A DNA stretch of 64,000 nt from Halorubrum trapanicum. GTDB taxonomy: Archaea; Halobacteriota; Halobacteria; Halobacteriales; Haloferacaceae. Shown here in pieces: positions 7,967-15,783 of this stretch. Location of the stretch: positions 1 through 64,000 of the forward strand of contig NZ_JAGGKE010000009.1 of NCBI RefSeq assembly GCF_017873555.1. The letters run 5' to 3'. A program made the position numbers and the translations under genes. The number at the start of each line of letters is the position of its first letter. Positions within the stretch are counted from its first letter, which is position 1. The notes under the pieces are model-generated. The model was not told the DNA's origin and did no database searches. It saw only the letters and a list, made by a program, of their open reading frames with translations.

Positions 7967-8006
7967 GAGCGTACGAGAATCGACTCGCGACTTCAATAGA
8001 GCCGCC

Positions 8007-9671
8007 TCAGTGTTCGCCGCCCGTGCCGCGCCGGTTGGAGTCGAGGTCGATGTCGAGGTCGTCGAGCAGCTCCTCGGCCTCCTCGCGCTTCTCCTGGTGG
8101 TCTTCGAGGAACTCGCGCATGAGTTCGGCCGCCTGCTCCTTACAGCCGCCACAGAGGCGCTCGCCGTTGACGCACTCGGAGTAGACAGTCTTCGTCAGCT
8201 CGTCGTCGTCGCCCGCGAGCAGGTAGGCGTACAGCTCGTAGACGGGGCACTCGTCCGGCTCGCCGCCGAGTTCGCGCTGCTTCTCCGCGGTGTCGCGGCC
8301 GCCCGTGGTCGCCGCCTTCACCTTGTCGTAGCCGTCCGCGGGGTCGTCGAGCAGCGAGATGTGGCTCGCCGGAATCGACGAGGACATCTTCCCGCCGGTG
8401 AGTCCGGTCATGAACCGGTGGTAGATCGAGGAGGGCTGCCGGAACCCGAACCCGTCGTGGTCTATTTCGACCTCGCGGGCGACCGACTCGGCCTCGTCGC
8501 GAGTGAGGTCGAACGCGTCGACGTGGCCCTCGAACACGCGCTTCTCGCCGTCGACAGCCTCGATCAGCGCCTCGAACGCCTCGTCGGTCGCGTTCCGGTC
8601 GAAGAAGCGGACGCGGGGGCGGAGCGGCTCCTTCCCGCCGGCGCGGAGCTTGTCGAGGGCGCTCGACTTCGCGGCCGCGAGGTCGACGCTCTCGCGGTCG
8701 CTCTCGGGCGGCTCGTAGTCGGCGAGCCAGTCGGCGGCGTCCTCGCAGCGAACGTCGCTTTCTGAATCCACGTCATCCGGTGCGAGCGCGTCGTAGGCGG
8801 CCCGCACCAGCTGTCGCTCGTCGTCGTCCAGCTCGAAGGAGGCGAACGCCTCGGTCACCTTGAAGTAGCGCACGCGGGTCGCCAGATCGCGGGTGAGCCG
8901 GACGTGCGGGTCCTGGTCCGGCCCGACCGGGATGACGGTGGGCTTCGGCTCGTCGACGAGCTGCGGGTAGAGGATGTCCGCGGTCTGGGTGACGACGCTT
9001 TGCATGTGCGAGACGTTCGTCTCGCCGTCGAAGCCGTAGATCGCCTCGAACTCCGAGAAGTTCGCCTTCGAGCCGAGTTCGAAGCCGAGGTCTTGGACCT
9101 CTCGGTTGTCCGACTGGCGGTACAGCTCGCCCGCCTCGGCGTCGAAGCCGAGCGCGAGGAGGCTCAGGAGGTAGTTGCGCGCGTGCTCGTCGATCTCGTC
9201 CCACGACATCCCTCTGGCGGAGTGGGCTTCGAGGTCGGCGATGAGGCCGAACGCGTCGCCGCCCATCTCCTGGTGCCAGATGATCTCGTCGAACACGAGC
9301 TTGTGGCCGATATGCGGGTCGCCGGTGGGCATGAACCCGGAGAGCGCCGCGAACGGCTCGTCGTTCGCCATCGCCTCGGCGACCGCGTCGTACTCGCGGT
9401 GCCCGAAGATGACGCCCCGGCGCATCAGGTAGTGCGGGTCCGGCACGTCGTCGTCGACCTCGTCGAACGCCTCGATACCGAACTCCTCGAAGAGGTCCGC
9501 GTAGTCCCCGACCGACGCCGACCCCCACGGGTCGAGCGCGACGTCCTCGGTCGGCTCGTCCGCGCGCTCGGTCCCGCCGTCGGTCCGGGGGGGCGTCGAC
9601 GGCCCGCGGGCGGGGTCGGACTCGCGCCCGTCGCCGTCCGGCGTCGCCCCCTCGGGGGTGTCCTCGTCCAT
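8007..9671 (-). CDS. trpS: tryptophan--tRNA ligase
   Basis: A 554-residue cytoplasmic class I synthetase that charges tRNA-Trp. The HIGH-equivalent is TGDPHIGHKLVFDE and the KMSKS loop is GGKMSSSIPASHISLL. The archaeal/eukaryotic type is shown by RRGVIFGHREYD and GLIADLEAHSARGMSWDEI. A Cys set (SECVNGERLCGGCKEQ) near the C-terminus may bind zinc. The protein carries an acidic N-terminal extension of about 45 residues and an insertion around the middle (SESDVRCEDAADWLADYEPP), both usual in haloarchaea. ATG 9671 chosen; the next upstream ATG adds a basic non-conserved stretch. Confidence 0.95.
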   Translation of the reverse strand: MDEDTPEGATPDGDGRESDPARGPSTPPRTDGGTERADEPTEDVALDPWGSASVGDYADLFEEFGIEAFDEVDDDVPDPHYLMRRGVIFGHREYDAVAEAMANDEPFAALSGFMPTGDPHIGHKLVFDEIIWHQEMGGDAFGLIADLEAHSARGMSWDEIDEHARNYLLSLLALGFDAEAGELYRQSDNREVQDLGFELGSKANFSEFEAIYGFDGETNVSHMQSVVTQTADILYPQLVDEPKPTVIPVGPDQDPHVRLTRDLATRVRYFKVTEAFASFELDDDERQLVRAAYDALAPDDVDSESDVRCEDAADWLADYEPPESDRESVDLAAAKSSALDKLRAGGKEPLRPRVRFFDRNATDEAFEALIEAVDGEKRVFEGHVDAFDLTRDEAESVAREVEIDHDGFGFRQPSSIYHRFMTGLTGGKMSSSIPASHISLLDDPADGYDKVKAATTGGRDTAEKQRELGGEPDECPVYELYAYLLAGDDDELTKTVYSECVNGERLCGGCKEQAAELMREFLEDHQEKREEAEELLDDLDIDLDSNRRGTGGEH

Positions 9672-9764
9672 ACCACCTCTCCCGTCGGTCGACGCAAAAA
9701 CCGTTCGCTTGCGCGGGAGCGCTTGCCACGGGCGACGGTCCGACACGACCCCGCGAGGTCGGCG

Positions 9765-10562
9765 TCACTCCGCGTGCGGCACCAGCCGCGTCGCGGTCGC
9801 CTTCCACCGGATCGACACCGGATCGCCGGGTGCGAGACCGAGCCGCTCGATGCTCTCGGCCGTGATCAGCGCGGCGACTTCGGCGGCGGCGTCGCCCGGC
9901 GCGCTCCCGTCGGTCGCTTCGACCGCGATTCGGACCGTCGACACAGTCTCGCCGGGGTCGATCCCCGAGACGCGTCCGGCGAGGCGGTTCCGAGCGCTCG
10001 TCGCGTCGGGGTCGACCACGTTGGCCGCGTCGTTGACGGTGACGGCGTCGGCCCCGATCCGGACCTGGACCGCGTCGCCGACGGCGAGGTCGCTGCCCCC
10101 GCCGCTCTCGTCGCCTCCGTCATCGCTGCCGGTCCCGCCGTGAAGTCCGGAAACCTCGCCGACCGCGGTGTCGACGACCGCGAGTTCGCCGTCGATGGCG
10201 GTCACGGCGCCGTCGAGGACCGTCTCCGGGACCGTCGCGGTCGCCGCGAGGACGGCCTGGAGTCGGTCGTATCGGCCGAGGATGCCGCGGCCCGAGGCGG
10301 TGAGCCGACTCCCGCCGCCGCCCTCGCCGCCCCGCCGCCGCTCGACGAGCGTCCCGTAGGCCTCCTCCAGCGCATCGATCCGCGAGAGGGCGCGAGCGCG
10401 CGAGCGACCGAGTTCCGAGGCCGCGCCCGCGACCGACCCCGCCGCGTCGACCGCGCGCAGCAGCGCCGCGTCGCGGCCGTCGAACTCGACGCCGTCCTCG
10501 ATGAGCGCGGCGCGCCCGCGACCCGCGGCCGCGTCCGGACCGCGCTGGGCCGAGTCTTCCAT
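9765..10562 (-). CDS. ModE-like regulator: LysR-type HTH plus TOBE domains
   Basis: A 265-residue regulator. Residues about 20-110 form a ModE-type winged helix ([40 protein letters not shown]). The C-terminal part contains two TOBE/Mop-like segments ([20 protein letters not shown] and [20 protein letters not shown] with [16 protein letters not shown]), the fold that binds molybdate or tungstate. It is divergent from the tup operon, whose start codon lies within a perfect inverted repeat, so it probably represses or tunes tungstate/molybdate uptake. Oxyanion specificity cannot be read from sequence. Confidence 0.85.
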   Translation of the reverse strand: MEDSAQRGPDAAAGRGRAALIEDGVEFDGRDAALLRAVDAAGSVAGAASELGRSRARALSRIDALEEAYGTLVERRRGGEGGGGSRLTASGRGILGRYDRLQAVLAATATVPETVLDGAVTAIDGELAVVDTAVGEVSGLHGGTGSDDGGDESGGGSDLAVGDAVQVRIGADAVTVNDAANVVDPDATSARNRLAGRVSGIDPGETVSTVRIAVEATDGSAPGDAAAEVAALITAESIERLGLAPGDPVSIRWKATATRLVPHAE

Positions 10563-10633
10563 GCCCGGGAGATGCGTCCGGGCCGTGTTGGCGTTTTCGA
10601 CCGGAAGCGCACAGCGGCTTGCCGCGGCGCGCA

Positions 10634-10681
10634 ACTTATATGTGGCACCGACCCACCGTTGTATCTATGACGATACAACGG
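10634..10681 (+). promoter_or_regulatory. tup promoter with ModE-box-like inverted repeat
   Basis: CTTATATG at about 10635-10642 looks like the TATA box. CCGTTGTATC-N6-GATACAACGG (10656-10681) is a perfect 10-bp inverted repeat spanning the ATG at 10667 and the expected leaderless transcription start. A bound dimer would block initiation. Half-sites resemble the CGTTATAT-type halves known for ModE operators. Confidence 0.65.
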
Positions 10682-11653
10682 AGGCGGTTCGTGGCGGCGC
10701 TGGGCGCTGGAGCGATCGCGAGCGCAGCCGGCTGTTCGTCGACGAGCGACAGCGGCGACGGAGGCGGGGGTAACGGAACTGCCGGCAACGGGACCGACGA
10801 CGACGGAACCGAGGGTAGCGAGGCCGTCGGCGTCGCCGGCGAGACGCTGACGCTGACGACGACGACGAGCACGTACGACACGGGACTGCTCGACGAAATC
10901 CACACCGACTTCGAAGAGATGTACGGCGTCACGGTCGACGCCGTCGCGCAGGGGACGGGCGCCGCGCTGGAGACCGCCCGCAACGGCGACTCGGACATCG
11001 TGATGGTCCACGCCCGCGGGCTCGAAGACGAGTTCCTGCGCAACGGGTACGGCGTCAACCGCCGCGACCTGATGTTCAACGACTTCGTGATCGTCGGTCC
11101 CGAGAGCGACCCGGCGGGAATTCAGGGGATGTCCTCGGCGACCGACGCGCTGACGACCATCGCCGAGGCGCAGGCGGGGTTCGTCTCGCGCGGCGACAAC
11201 TCCGGCACGCACACGAAGGAGCTGAACCTCTGGGAGGCGGCCGGCACGGATCCGGGCGGCGACTGGTACCAGGAGACCGGCACCGGGATGGGCGAGGCGC
11301 TGAACATCGCCAACCAGCAGGGGGCGTACACGCTCTCGGACCGCGGGACCTTCATCTCGCAGCGCTCGGAGATCGATCTCACGATCCTCGTTCAGGGACC
11401 GATCGAGGACGGGCCGGAGATCCTCGCGAACCCCTACGGCGTCATGGCGGTGAACCCGGGCGTCCACGAGAACGCCAACTACGACCTCGCGATGGCGTAC
11501 ATCGGCTGGATCACCAGCCCCGGCGTCCAGGAGTCCATCTCGGAGTACCAGGTGAACGGCGAGCAGCTGTTCTTCCCGGAGGCGGTCTCGGAGGACCCGA
11601 ACTTCCAGCAGTACGTTCCGGAGGGGTGGAGTAGCGACGACTCGGACGCGTAG
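10667..11653 (+). CDS. tupA: tungstate-type ABC transporter substrate-binding lipoprotein
   Basis: A 328-residue secreted binding protein. The N-terminus has a twin-Arg-like RRR and a lipobox (ASAAGC), then a Gly/Asn/Asp linker, placing it anchored outside the membrane. The mature domain begins with [18 protein letters not shown], a TupA-family hallmark, and continues with [29 protein letters not shown] and [13 protein letters not shown], all ligand-cleft motifs of this family. It heads the operon tupA-tupB-tupC, with only two bases between tupA and tupB. Probable substrate is tungstate; molybdate is the alternative. Confidence 0.88.
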   Translation: MTIQRRRFVAALGAGAIASAAGCSSTSDSGDGGGGNGTAGNGTDDDGTEGSEAVGVAGETLTLTTTTSTYDTGLLDEIHTDFEEMYGVTVDAVAQGTGAALETARNGDSDIVMVHARGLEDEFLRNGYGVNRRDLMFNDFVIVGPESDPAGIQGMSSATDALTTIAEAQAGFVSRGDNSGTHTKELNLWEAAGTDPGGDWYQETGTGMGEALNIANQQGAYTLSDRGTFISQRSEIDLTILVQGPIEDGPEILANPYGVMAVNPGVHENANYDLAMAYIGWITSPGVQESISEYQVNGEQLFFPEAVSEDPNFQQYVPEGWSSDDSDA

Positions 11654-11655
11654 CC

Positions 11656-12405
11656 GTGCCGCTCGAACCCACCGCACAGCTCGCGCCGGTGCTGTTCGAA
11701 CCGACCGCACAGTTGGTCCCGGCGCTGCTCGACGTCTCGTTCAGGGAGGGGTACGTCGGGAGCATCGTCTTCGTCTCGCTGTACGTGAGCCTCACCGCAG
11801 TGGCGCTGAGCACGCTCGTCAGCGTCCCGGCCGCCGTCGCGATCGGGCTGGCGGAGTTCCCCGGCAAGGGGTTCGTGAAGTCGGTTGTCAACACCGGGAT
11901 GGGGTTCCCGAGCGTGGTCGTCGGGCTGGTCGTGCTGTTCGCGGTCTCCAATCAGGGACCGCTCGGCTCGCTGGAGCTCATCTTCACCCGGGAGGCGATG
12001 ATCATGTCGCAGTTCGTCCTCGCGACGCCGCCGATCACGGCGATCAGCCTCGCGGCCGTGAGCGGCGTCGACGACGGGGTCCGCGACGCCGCCCGCGTCC
12101 TCGGGGGCACGCGCGTCGACGTGGCGCTCGTCGTCCTCAAGGAGGCCCGATACGGGATCGCGACCGCGGTGCTGGCCGGGTTCGGCCGCGCGGTGAGCGA
12201 GGTCGGCTCCGTGCTCATCGTCGGCGGGAACATCACGAGCGCGGACGGCATCTCGAAGACGCGCACGCTGACGACGGCCATCCAGCTCGAAGCCCGACAG
12301 GGGCAGTACGAGACGGCGATGGTCCTCGGCGCGGTGCTGGTCGCGCTCGTGTTGACCGTCAACGCCGTCGTCGTCCGCTTCGGCGACCGCGGGGTGACCG
12401 CCTGA
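11656..12405 (+). CDS. tupB: tungstate-type ABC transporter permease
   Basis: A 249-residue membrane permease. After a duplicated short leader ([20 protein letters not shown]) come about five to six hydrophobic segments. The EAA-type cytoplasmic loop that contacts the ATPase is [23 protein letters not shown] start at 11656 is two bases after tupA stops, supporting translational coupling. The context with TupA and an ATPase gives the assignment. The N-terminal duplication is odd and lies outside the membrane core. Confidence 0.86.
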   Translation: MPLEPTAQLAPVLFEPTAQLVPALLDVSFREGYVGSIVFVSLYVSLTAVALSTLVSVPAAVAIGLAEFPGKGFVKSVVNTGMGFPSVVVGLVVLFAVSNQGPLGSLELIFTREAMIMSQFVLATPPITAISLAAVSGVDDGVRDAARVLGGTRVDVALVVLKEARYGIATAVLAGFGRAVSEVGSVLIVGGNITSADGISKTRTLTTAIQLEARQGQYETAMVLGAVLVALVLTVNAVVVRFGDRGVTA

Positions 12406-12427
12406 TGCGCCGGGAGGTGACGGCCTG

Positions 12428-13180
12428 ATGCTCCGCGCGAGGAACGCCTCGCAGTCGTACGGCGACGAGACCGTGTTCCGCGACCTCTCGATCGGCGTCG
12501 ACGCGGGGGAGGTCGTCGCGATAATCGGTCCCTCCGGCGTCGGCAAGACGACGCTGCTCCGGATGCTGGCGCTGTCCGTGGAGCCGGACGAGGGGACCGT
12601 GACGCTCGACGGGACCGACGCGTGGGCGGTCGACGAGGCCGAGCGGCTCGCGCTGCGCCGCCGCGTCGGGATGGTGTTCCAAGAGGCGAGCCTCTTCGGC
12701 GGGTCCGTCGCGAGCAACGTCGAGTACGGGCTTCGGGTCCGGCGCTCGTGGAGCGAGCGGATCGCGTCGGTCCTCCGACTGAACGGCGCTCCGGACGCCG
12801 TTCGGGAGGCGCTCGACGTCGTGGGGCTGACCGAGAAGACGAGCCAGCCCGCCGACTCGCTGTCGGGCGGCGAGGCCCAGCGCGTGTCGTTCGCCCGCGC
12901 GCTGGCGTACGAGCCCGACGCCCTGCTCCTCGACGAACCGACCTCTGACCTGGACCCGCGGAACACCGCCGTCATCGAAGACGCGGTCGACGAGGCGAAA
13001 AAGCGCGGAATCGGCGTCGCGCTCGCCACCCACGACATGCATCAGGCCGAGCGGGTCGCGGACCGCGTCGCGGTGTTACTCGACGACGGGATCACGGAGA
13101 TGGGACCGACCGAGGAGATCTTCGAGGACCCCGAAAACGAGCGCACCCGGAAGTTCATCTCGGGCGAGCTGGTGTACTGA
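12428..13180 (+). CDS. tupC: tungstate-type ABC transporter ATP-binding protein
   Basis: A 250-residue cytoplasmic ATPase driving the TupAB importer. Walker A is GPSGVGKTT, Q-loop VFQEAS, signature LSGGEAQRVSFARAL, Walker B ALLLDEPTSDLD and the switch His in ATHDM. No C-terminal TOBE domain follows (unlike ModC), consistent with TupC. It starts 22 bases after tupB. It converges with the HIT gene, with repeat copy 4 in between. Confidence 0.9.
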   Translation: MLRARNASQSYGDETVFRDLSIGVDAGEVVAIIGPSGVGKTTLLRMLALSVEPDEGTVTLDGTDAWAVDEAERLALRRRVGMVFQEASLFGGSVASNVEYGLRVRRSWSERIASVLRLNGAPDAVREALDVVGLTEKTSQPADSLSGGEAQRVSFARALAYEPDALLLDEPTSDLDPRNTAVIEDAVDEAKKRGIGVALATHDMHQAERVADRVAVLLDDGITEMGPTEEIFEDPENERTRKFISGELVY

Positions 13181-13245
13181 CGCAGATTGGGGAAGAGAAG
13201 CCACCGATCCGAATCGGGCGATCTGAGACAGGTGATCGACGATTT

Positions 13246-13530
13246 TGCGAAGAACACCTCCAAAGCCCCAGTCGTGAGGACGACGCACGCTCGCTGCGCT
13301 CCTCGTCACTCACTCCGTTCGTTCCTGCGGTGCTTACATCGCCTGCGTCGTCCTCACGACTGCCCCTTTGAGTCCCACCCGACCGCAACCGCACAGCACC
13401 TCACGCCTCCCCAGCCTCGTCGCTGGCACCCTCCGCTTCGCTCCGGGAGCCAGCGACTCCCTCGCGCGTGCTGCTCGGCCGCGGGGCGGCCTCGCAGGCA
13501 CGCGCCACCGTGCCGTTTGTTTATAAATAA
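13246..13530 (-). repeat. structured dispersed repeat, copy 4
   Basis: Sense strand is minus. The long stem is a perfect 19 bp: 13269-13287 with 13344-13362. Compared with other copies it carries CGTGAGG matched by CCTCACG, a compensated change. The second stem pairs 13419-13427 with 13449-13457. The terminal stem GCGCGTGC/GCACGCGC and TTATAAAT (13521-13528) mark the 5' boundary. It occupies the gap between convergent tupC and HIT genes. Confidence 0.9.
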
Positions 13531-13544
13531 TCGGCACCGCCAGC

Positions 13545-14096
13545 TCAGACGTCGAAGTCGAGTTCCACCGCGTCGCCCGCGTCGGCGTCGCCCGGATCGA
13601 CGACGTGCTCGTCGGCGGCGAACCCGTCGTGGAGGTGGTCGTAGGTGCGCTCGATCGCTTCCACGATCACCTTCGTGTCGCCGGTGACGGGCATGAAGTT
13701 CGTGTCGCCGCTCCACCGCGGGACGACGTGCGTGTGGAGGTGGTCGATCGACCCGCCGGCGGCGTCGCCGCCGAGGTTCTGGCCGGTGTTGACGCCGTCG
13801 GGGTCCAGATCGCGGCGCAGCGCCGCGAGCGTCGCCGCCTTCAGCTTCGCGTGATCGAGGAGGGTCGCGTCGTCGAGGGCGGTCGGGTCCTCGACGTGTT
13901 CGTCCGGGATCACCATCGCGTGGCCGGGGTTGTACGGCGCGTTGTTCAGGAGGACGTAGTTGCGCTCGCTGCGGGCGACCACGCGCGCCTCGCGGGCGTC
14001 CTCGCGCTCGGGCAGGACGCAGAACGGGCAGCCGTCGATCGGGTCGGCGTCGCGCTCGACCCACTCGATCCGCCACGGCGCGAAGATCCGGTCCAT
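13545..14096 (-). CDS. HIT family protein
   Basis: A 183-residue protein of the histidine-triad superfamily, nucleotide hydrolases or transferases acting on dinucleoside polyphosphates or AMP conjugates. The triad is HLHTHVVPRW preceded by GQNLGGDAAGGSI. An N-terminal CPFC pair with a later partner resembles the zinc site of HIT/Fhit-like and GalT-like members. The C-terminal 30 residues are an acidic tail. Its ATG at 14096 overlaps the map stop by one base, so the two are cotranscribed, map first. Substrate unknown. Confidence 0.88.
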   Translation of the reverse strand: MDRIFAPWRIEWVERDADPIDGCPFCVLPEREDAREARVVARSERNYVLLNNAPYNPGHAMVIPDEHVEDPTALDDATLLDHAKLKAATLAALRRDLDPDGVNTGQNLGGDAAGGSIDHLHTHVVPRWSGDTNFMPVTGDTKVIVEAIERTYDHLHDGFAADEHVVDPGDADAGDAVELDFDV

Positions 14097-15004
14097 CAGT
14101 CGTCGAAGCCGTGGATGCCCGCAGTCGTCACCTCGACCCCGTCCTCGGTGACGAGCAGGGTGTGTTCCGCCTGACTCACGAGGGCGTCGTCGTCCTCCTT
14201 TAAGACGGGGTACCCCTTGATCGCGTTCGCCTGTTTCAGGCGGCGGAGCGCCATCTCGGCGCGGTCCGTCTCCAGCCACCGCGCCGCGAACGGGAGGTCG
14301 TCGAACGCCTCGATCGCTTCGAGCGCCTGCCGCGCGCGCCGGTCGCGCACGCTCGCGGACCCCTGCTGTTCGAAGATCTGCTCGTCGGTCCCCTCGCCGA
14401 CCTTCCCGCGGCCGTCGGTGGCGAACGGCTCGATCGCGACCGCCTGCCCCGGCTCCAGCTCGACGGAGCGGTCGACGCCGCGGTTCGGCACCGTCGGCCC
14501 GGTGTGGGCGTCGTACCGCTGGACGCCGTGCCCGGAGAGGTTGAGGACCGGCGTGTAGCCGTACCCGCGGATCACGTCCTCGATCGCCTGTCCGACGACG
14601 CCGACCTCGACGCCCGGTCCGGCCTCGTCGAGCGCCGCTTCGAGGGCCATCTCCGCGGCCTCGACGAGTTCGGGGGTCCCGCTGTGGTCGACCGTCACCG
14701 CGGCGTCCGCGATGTAGCCGTCGACGTGGACGCCGACATCGAGACACACCATCTCCTCCCCGAACTCGGTGTCGTCGTCGCGGCCCGGGGTGGCGTGCGA
14801 CGCCTCCGGGTCGACGCTGATGTTCACCGGGAACGCGAGACCGGCGCCCTGCTCGCGGACGAAGTCCTCCGTCCACTCGGCGACCTCGAGGTGGGTCCGG
14901 CCCGGTTCGACCATCTCGCGGGCCTCGTTCATCGCTTCCGTCAGCACCGCGCCGGCCTCGCGGTAGCTCTCGACCGCGTCCTCGTCCAGAGGTCCGTGAC
15001 TCAT
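14096..15004 (-). CDS. map: methionine aminopeptidase, type II
   Basis: A 302-residue cytoplasmic metallopeptidase that removes initiator Met. Metal ligands can be matched to the pita-bread fold: CLDVGVHVDGYIADAAVT (two Asp), GHGVQRYDAHTGP (His), AIEPFATDG (Glu) and QAEHTLLVTEDG (Glu). The insert between the last His and Glu (about residues 180-270) is the helical domain typical of type II enzymes. Length is normal. HIT follows with a one-base overlap. Confidence 0.95.
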   Translation of the reverse strand: MSHGPLDEDAVESYREAGAVLTEAMNEAREMVEPGRTHLEVAEWTEDFVREQGAGLAFPVNISVDPEASHATPGRDDDTEFGEEMVCLDVGVHVDGYIADAAVTVDHSGTPELVEAAEMALEAALDEAGPGVEVGVVGQAIEDVIRGYGYTPVLNLSGHGVQRYDAHTGPTVPNRGVDRSVELEPGQAVAIEPFATDGRGKVGEGTDEQIFEQQGSASVRDRRARQALEAIEAFDDLPFAARWLETDRAEMALRRLKQANAIKGYPVLKEDDDALVSQAEHTLLVTEDGVEVTTAGIHGFDD

Positions 15005-15098
15005 GGGTCAGGATTCGGCGACCGCGCGCAAAGAGGTTGCGGAGGGCGGTCGCAACGCTCCGGATCCGGCGAGGGCGACGGAGCCGATCCGCCGCCGG

Positions 15099-15335
15099 TC
15101 AGGTGGGCGTGATCTCGACGTACCACTCGTCGGCGGCCGGGTTCGCCGTCTCGTGGGCGTACCCGCGTTCGGCCAACACGTCGTACAGCGGCACCGGCTC
15201 GAAGCTGTTCACCAGACAGAGCGACTCCCCCTCGTCGAGACCGTCGAGCGCGGCCATGATGTCGCCGAACGGTTCGCCGTCGATCTCGCGGGCGTCCAGC
15301 CGCTCGTCCGCGTCGTCGAATGGATCGGCGCTCAT
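15099..15335 (-). CDS. DUF2249 (SirA/TusA-like fold) protein
   Basis: A 78-residue small protein with LDAREIDGEPFGDIMAALDG and a NSFEPVPLYDVLAERGYAHE segment, matching the DUF2249 family related in fold to TusA. The sulfur-carrying Cys of TusA is absent at the usual N-terminal position; the only Cys is in SLCLVNS. These proteins often sit near redox and nitrogen-oxide genes in haloarchaea, but the partner here is a divergent CGCGG-tail peptide. Promoter with ACTATAC lies 26-30 bases upstream, so the transcript is probably leaderless. Confidence 0.85.
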   Translation of the reverse strand: MSADPFDDADERLDAREIDGEPFGDIMAALDGLDEGESLCLVNSFEPVPLYDVLAERGYAHETANPAADEWYVEITPT

Positions 15336-15360
15336 GGATCGGCGGTCGCGTCCCGCGGTG

Positions 15361-15390
15361 GTATAGTTCCTCCCGAAAGCGTTCGGGAGG
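15361..15390. promoter_or_regulatory. divergent promoter with 9-bp inverted repeat
   Basis: Minus-strand TATA-like ACTATAC (15361-15367) serves the DUF2249 gene. Immediately upstream, CCTCCCGAA-AGCG-TTCGGGAGG (15369-15390) is a perfect 9-bp inverted repeat. Its place, abutting the TATA box and between divergent genes, suits a shared regulator site. Confidence 0.5.
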
Positions 15391-15465
15391 TCCGTTCGAA
15401 CGCTGGGCGTGCGCTCGAACATGTTCGCTCGAAGACGGAGGAGGCTCGGGCGCGTACCGAGGGAT

Positions 15466-15777
15466 ATGTCGAGTACACCCTCGGACCACGACCACGGCGC
15501 GGACCCGGTGACCGACCACGTCCACGAGAACTCGTGGTCCGCGAACCTCGAAGGCCCCGAACACGCCGAGGACCGCGACCTCCTCGTGCGGCAGGCGATC
15601 GAGGCGGTCGAGCACACGGCCGCGGGCAACCACGTCAACCTCGTCACCCACGGCGATCACGGCCACCCGGAGGAGTACCTCTTCGAGGCGCTCGAATCCG
15701 AACTCGACGGCGACGTCGACCCGGAGTACGTCGAGCAGTGCGGCTGCGGCGGCCACGTCGTCCGCGTCGACGTCTGA
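15466..15777 (+). CDS. CGCGG-family peptide, candidate radical-SAM-modified RiPP precursor
   Basis: A 103-residue acidic, His-rich protein. It starts with a His/Asp region (SDHDHGADPVTDHVHENSWS), has a conserved-looking centre (DRDLLVRQAIEAVEHTAAGN, HVNLVTHGDHGHPEEYLFEA), and ends in VEQCGCGGHVVRVDV. The C-terminal CGCGG motif is the hallmark of a haloarchaeal family that, as I recall, NCBI names as putative radical-SAM-modified RiPP proteins. No radical SAM enzyme is visible nearby. It is divergent from a DUF2249 gene. Alternative: a small metal-binding protein. Start ATG 15466 excludes a basic upstream stretch. Confidence 0.72.
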   Translation: MSSTPSDHDHGADPVTDHVHENSWSANLEGPEHAEDRDLLVRQAIEAVEHTAAGNHVNLVTHGDHGHPEEYLFEALESELDGDVDPEYVEQCGCGGHVVRVDV

Positions 15778-15783
15778 GCGGAT

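Noticed and set aside
13545..14876. Fusion of HIT protein with an N-terminal Arg-rich extension
   Set aside because: The extension is the antisense-frame shadow of map; HIT begins at 14096 with a one-base overlap to map.
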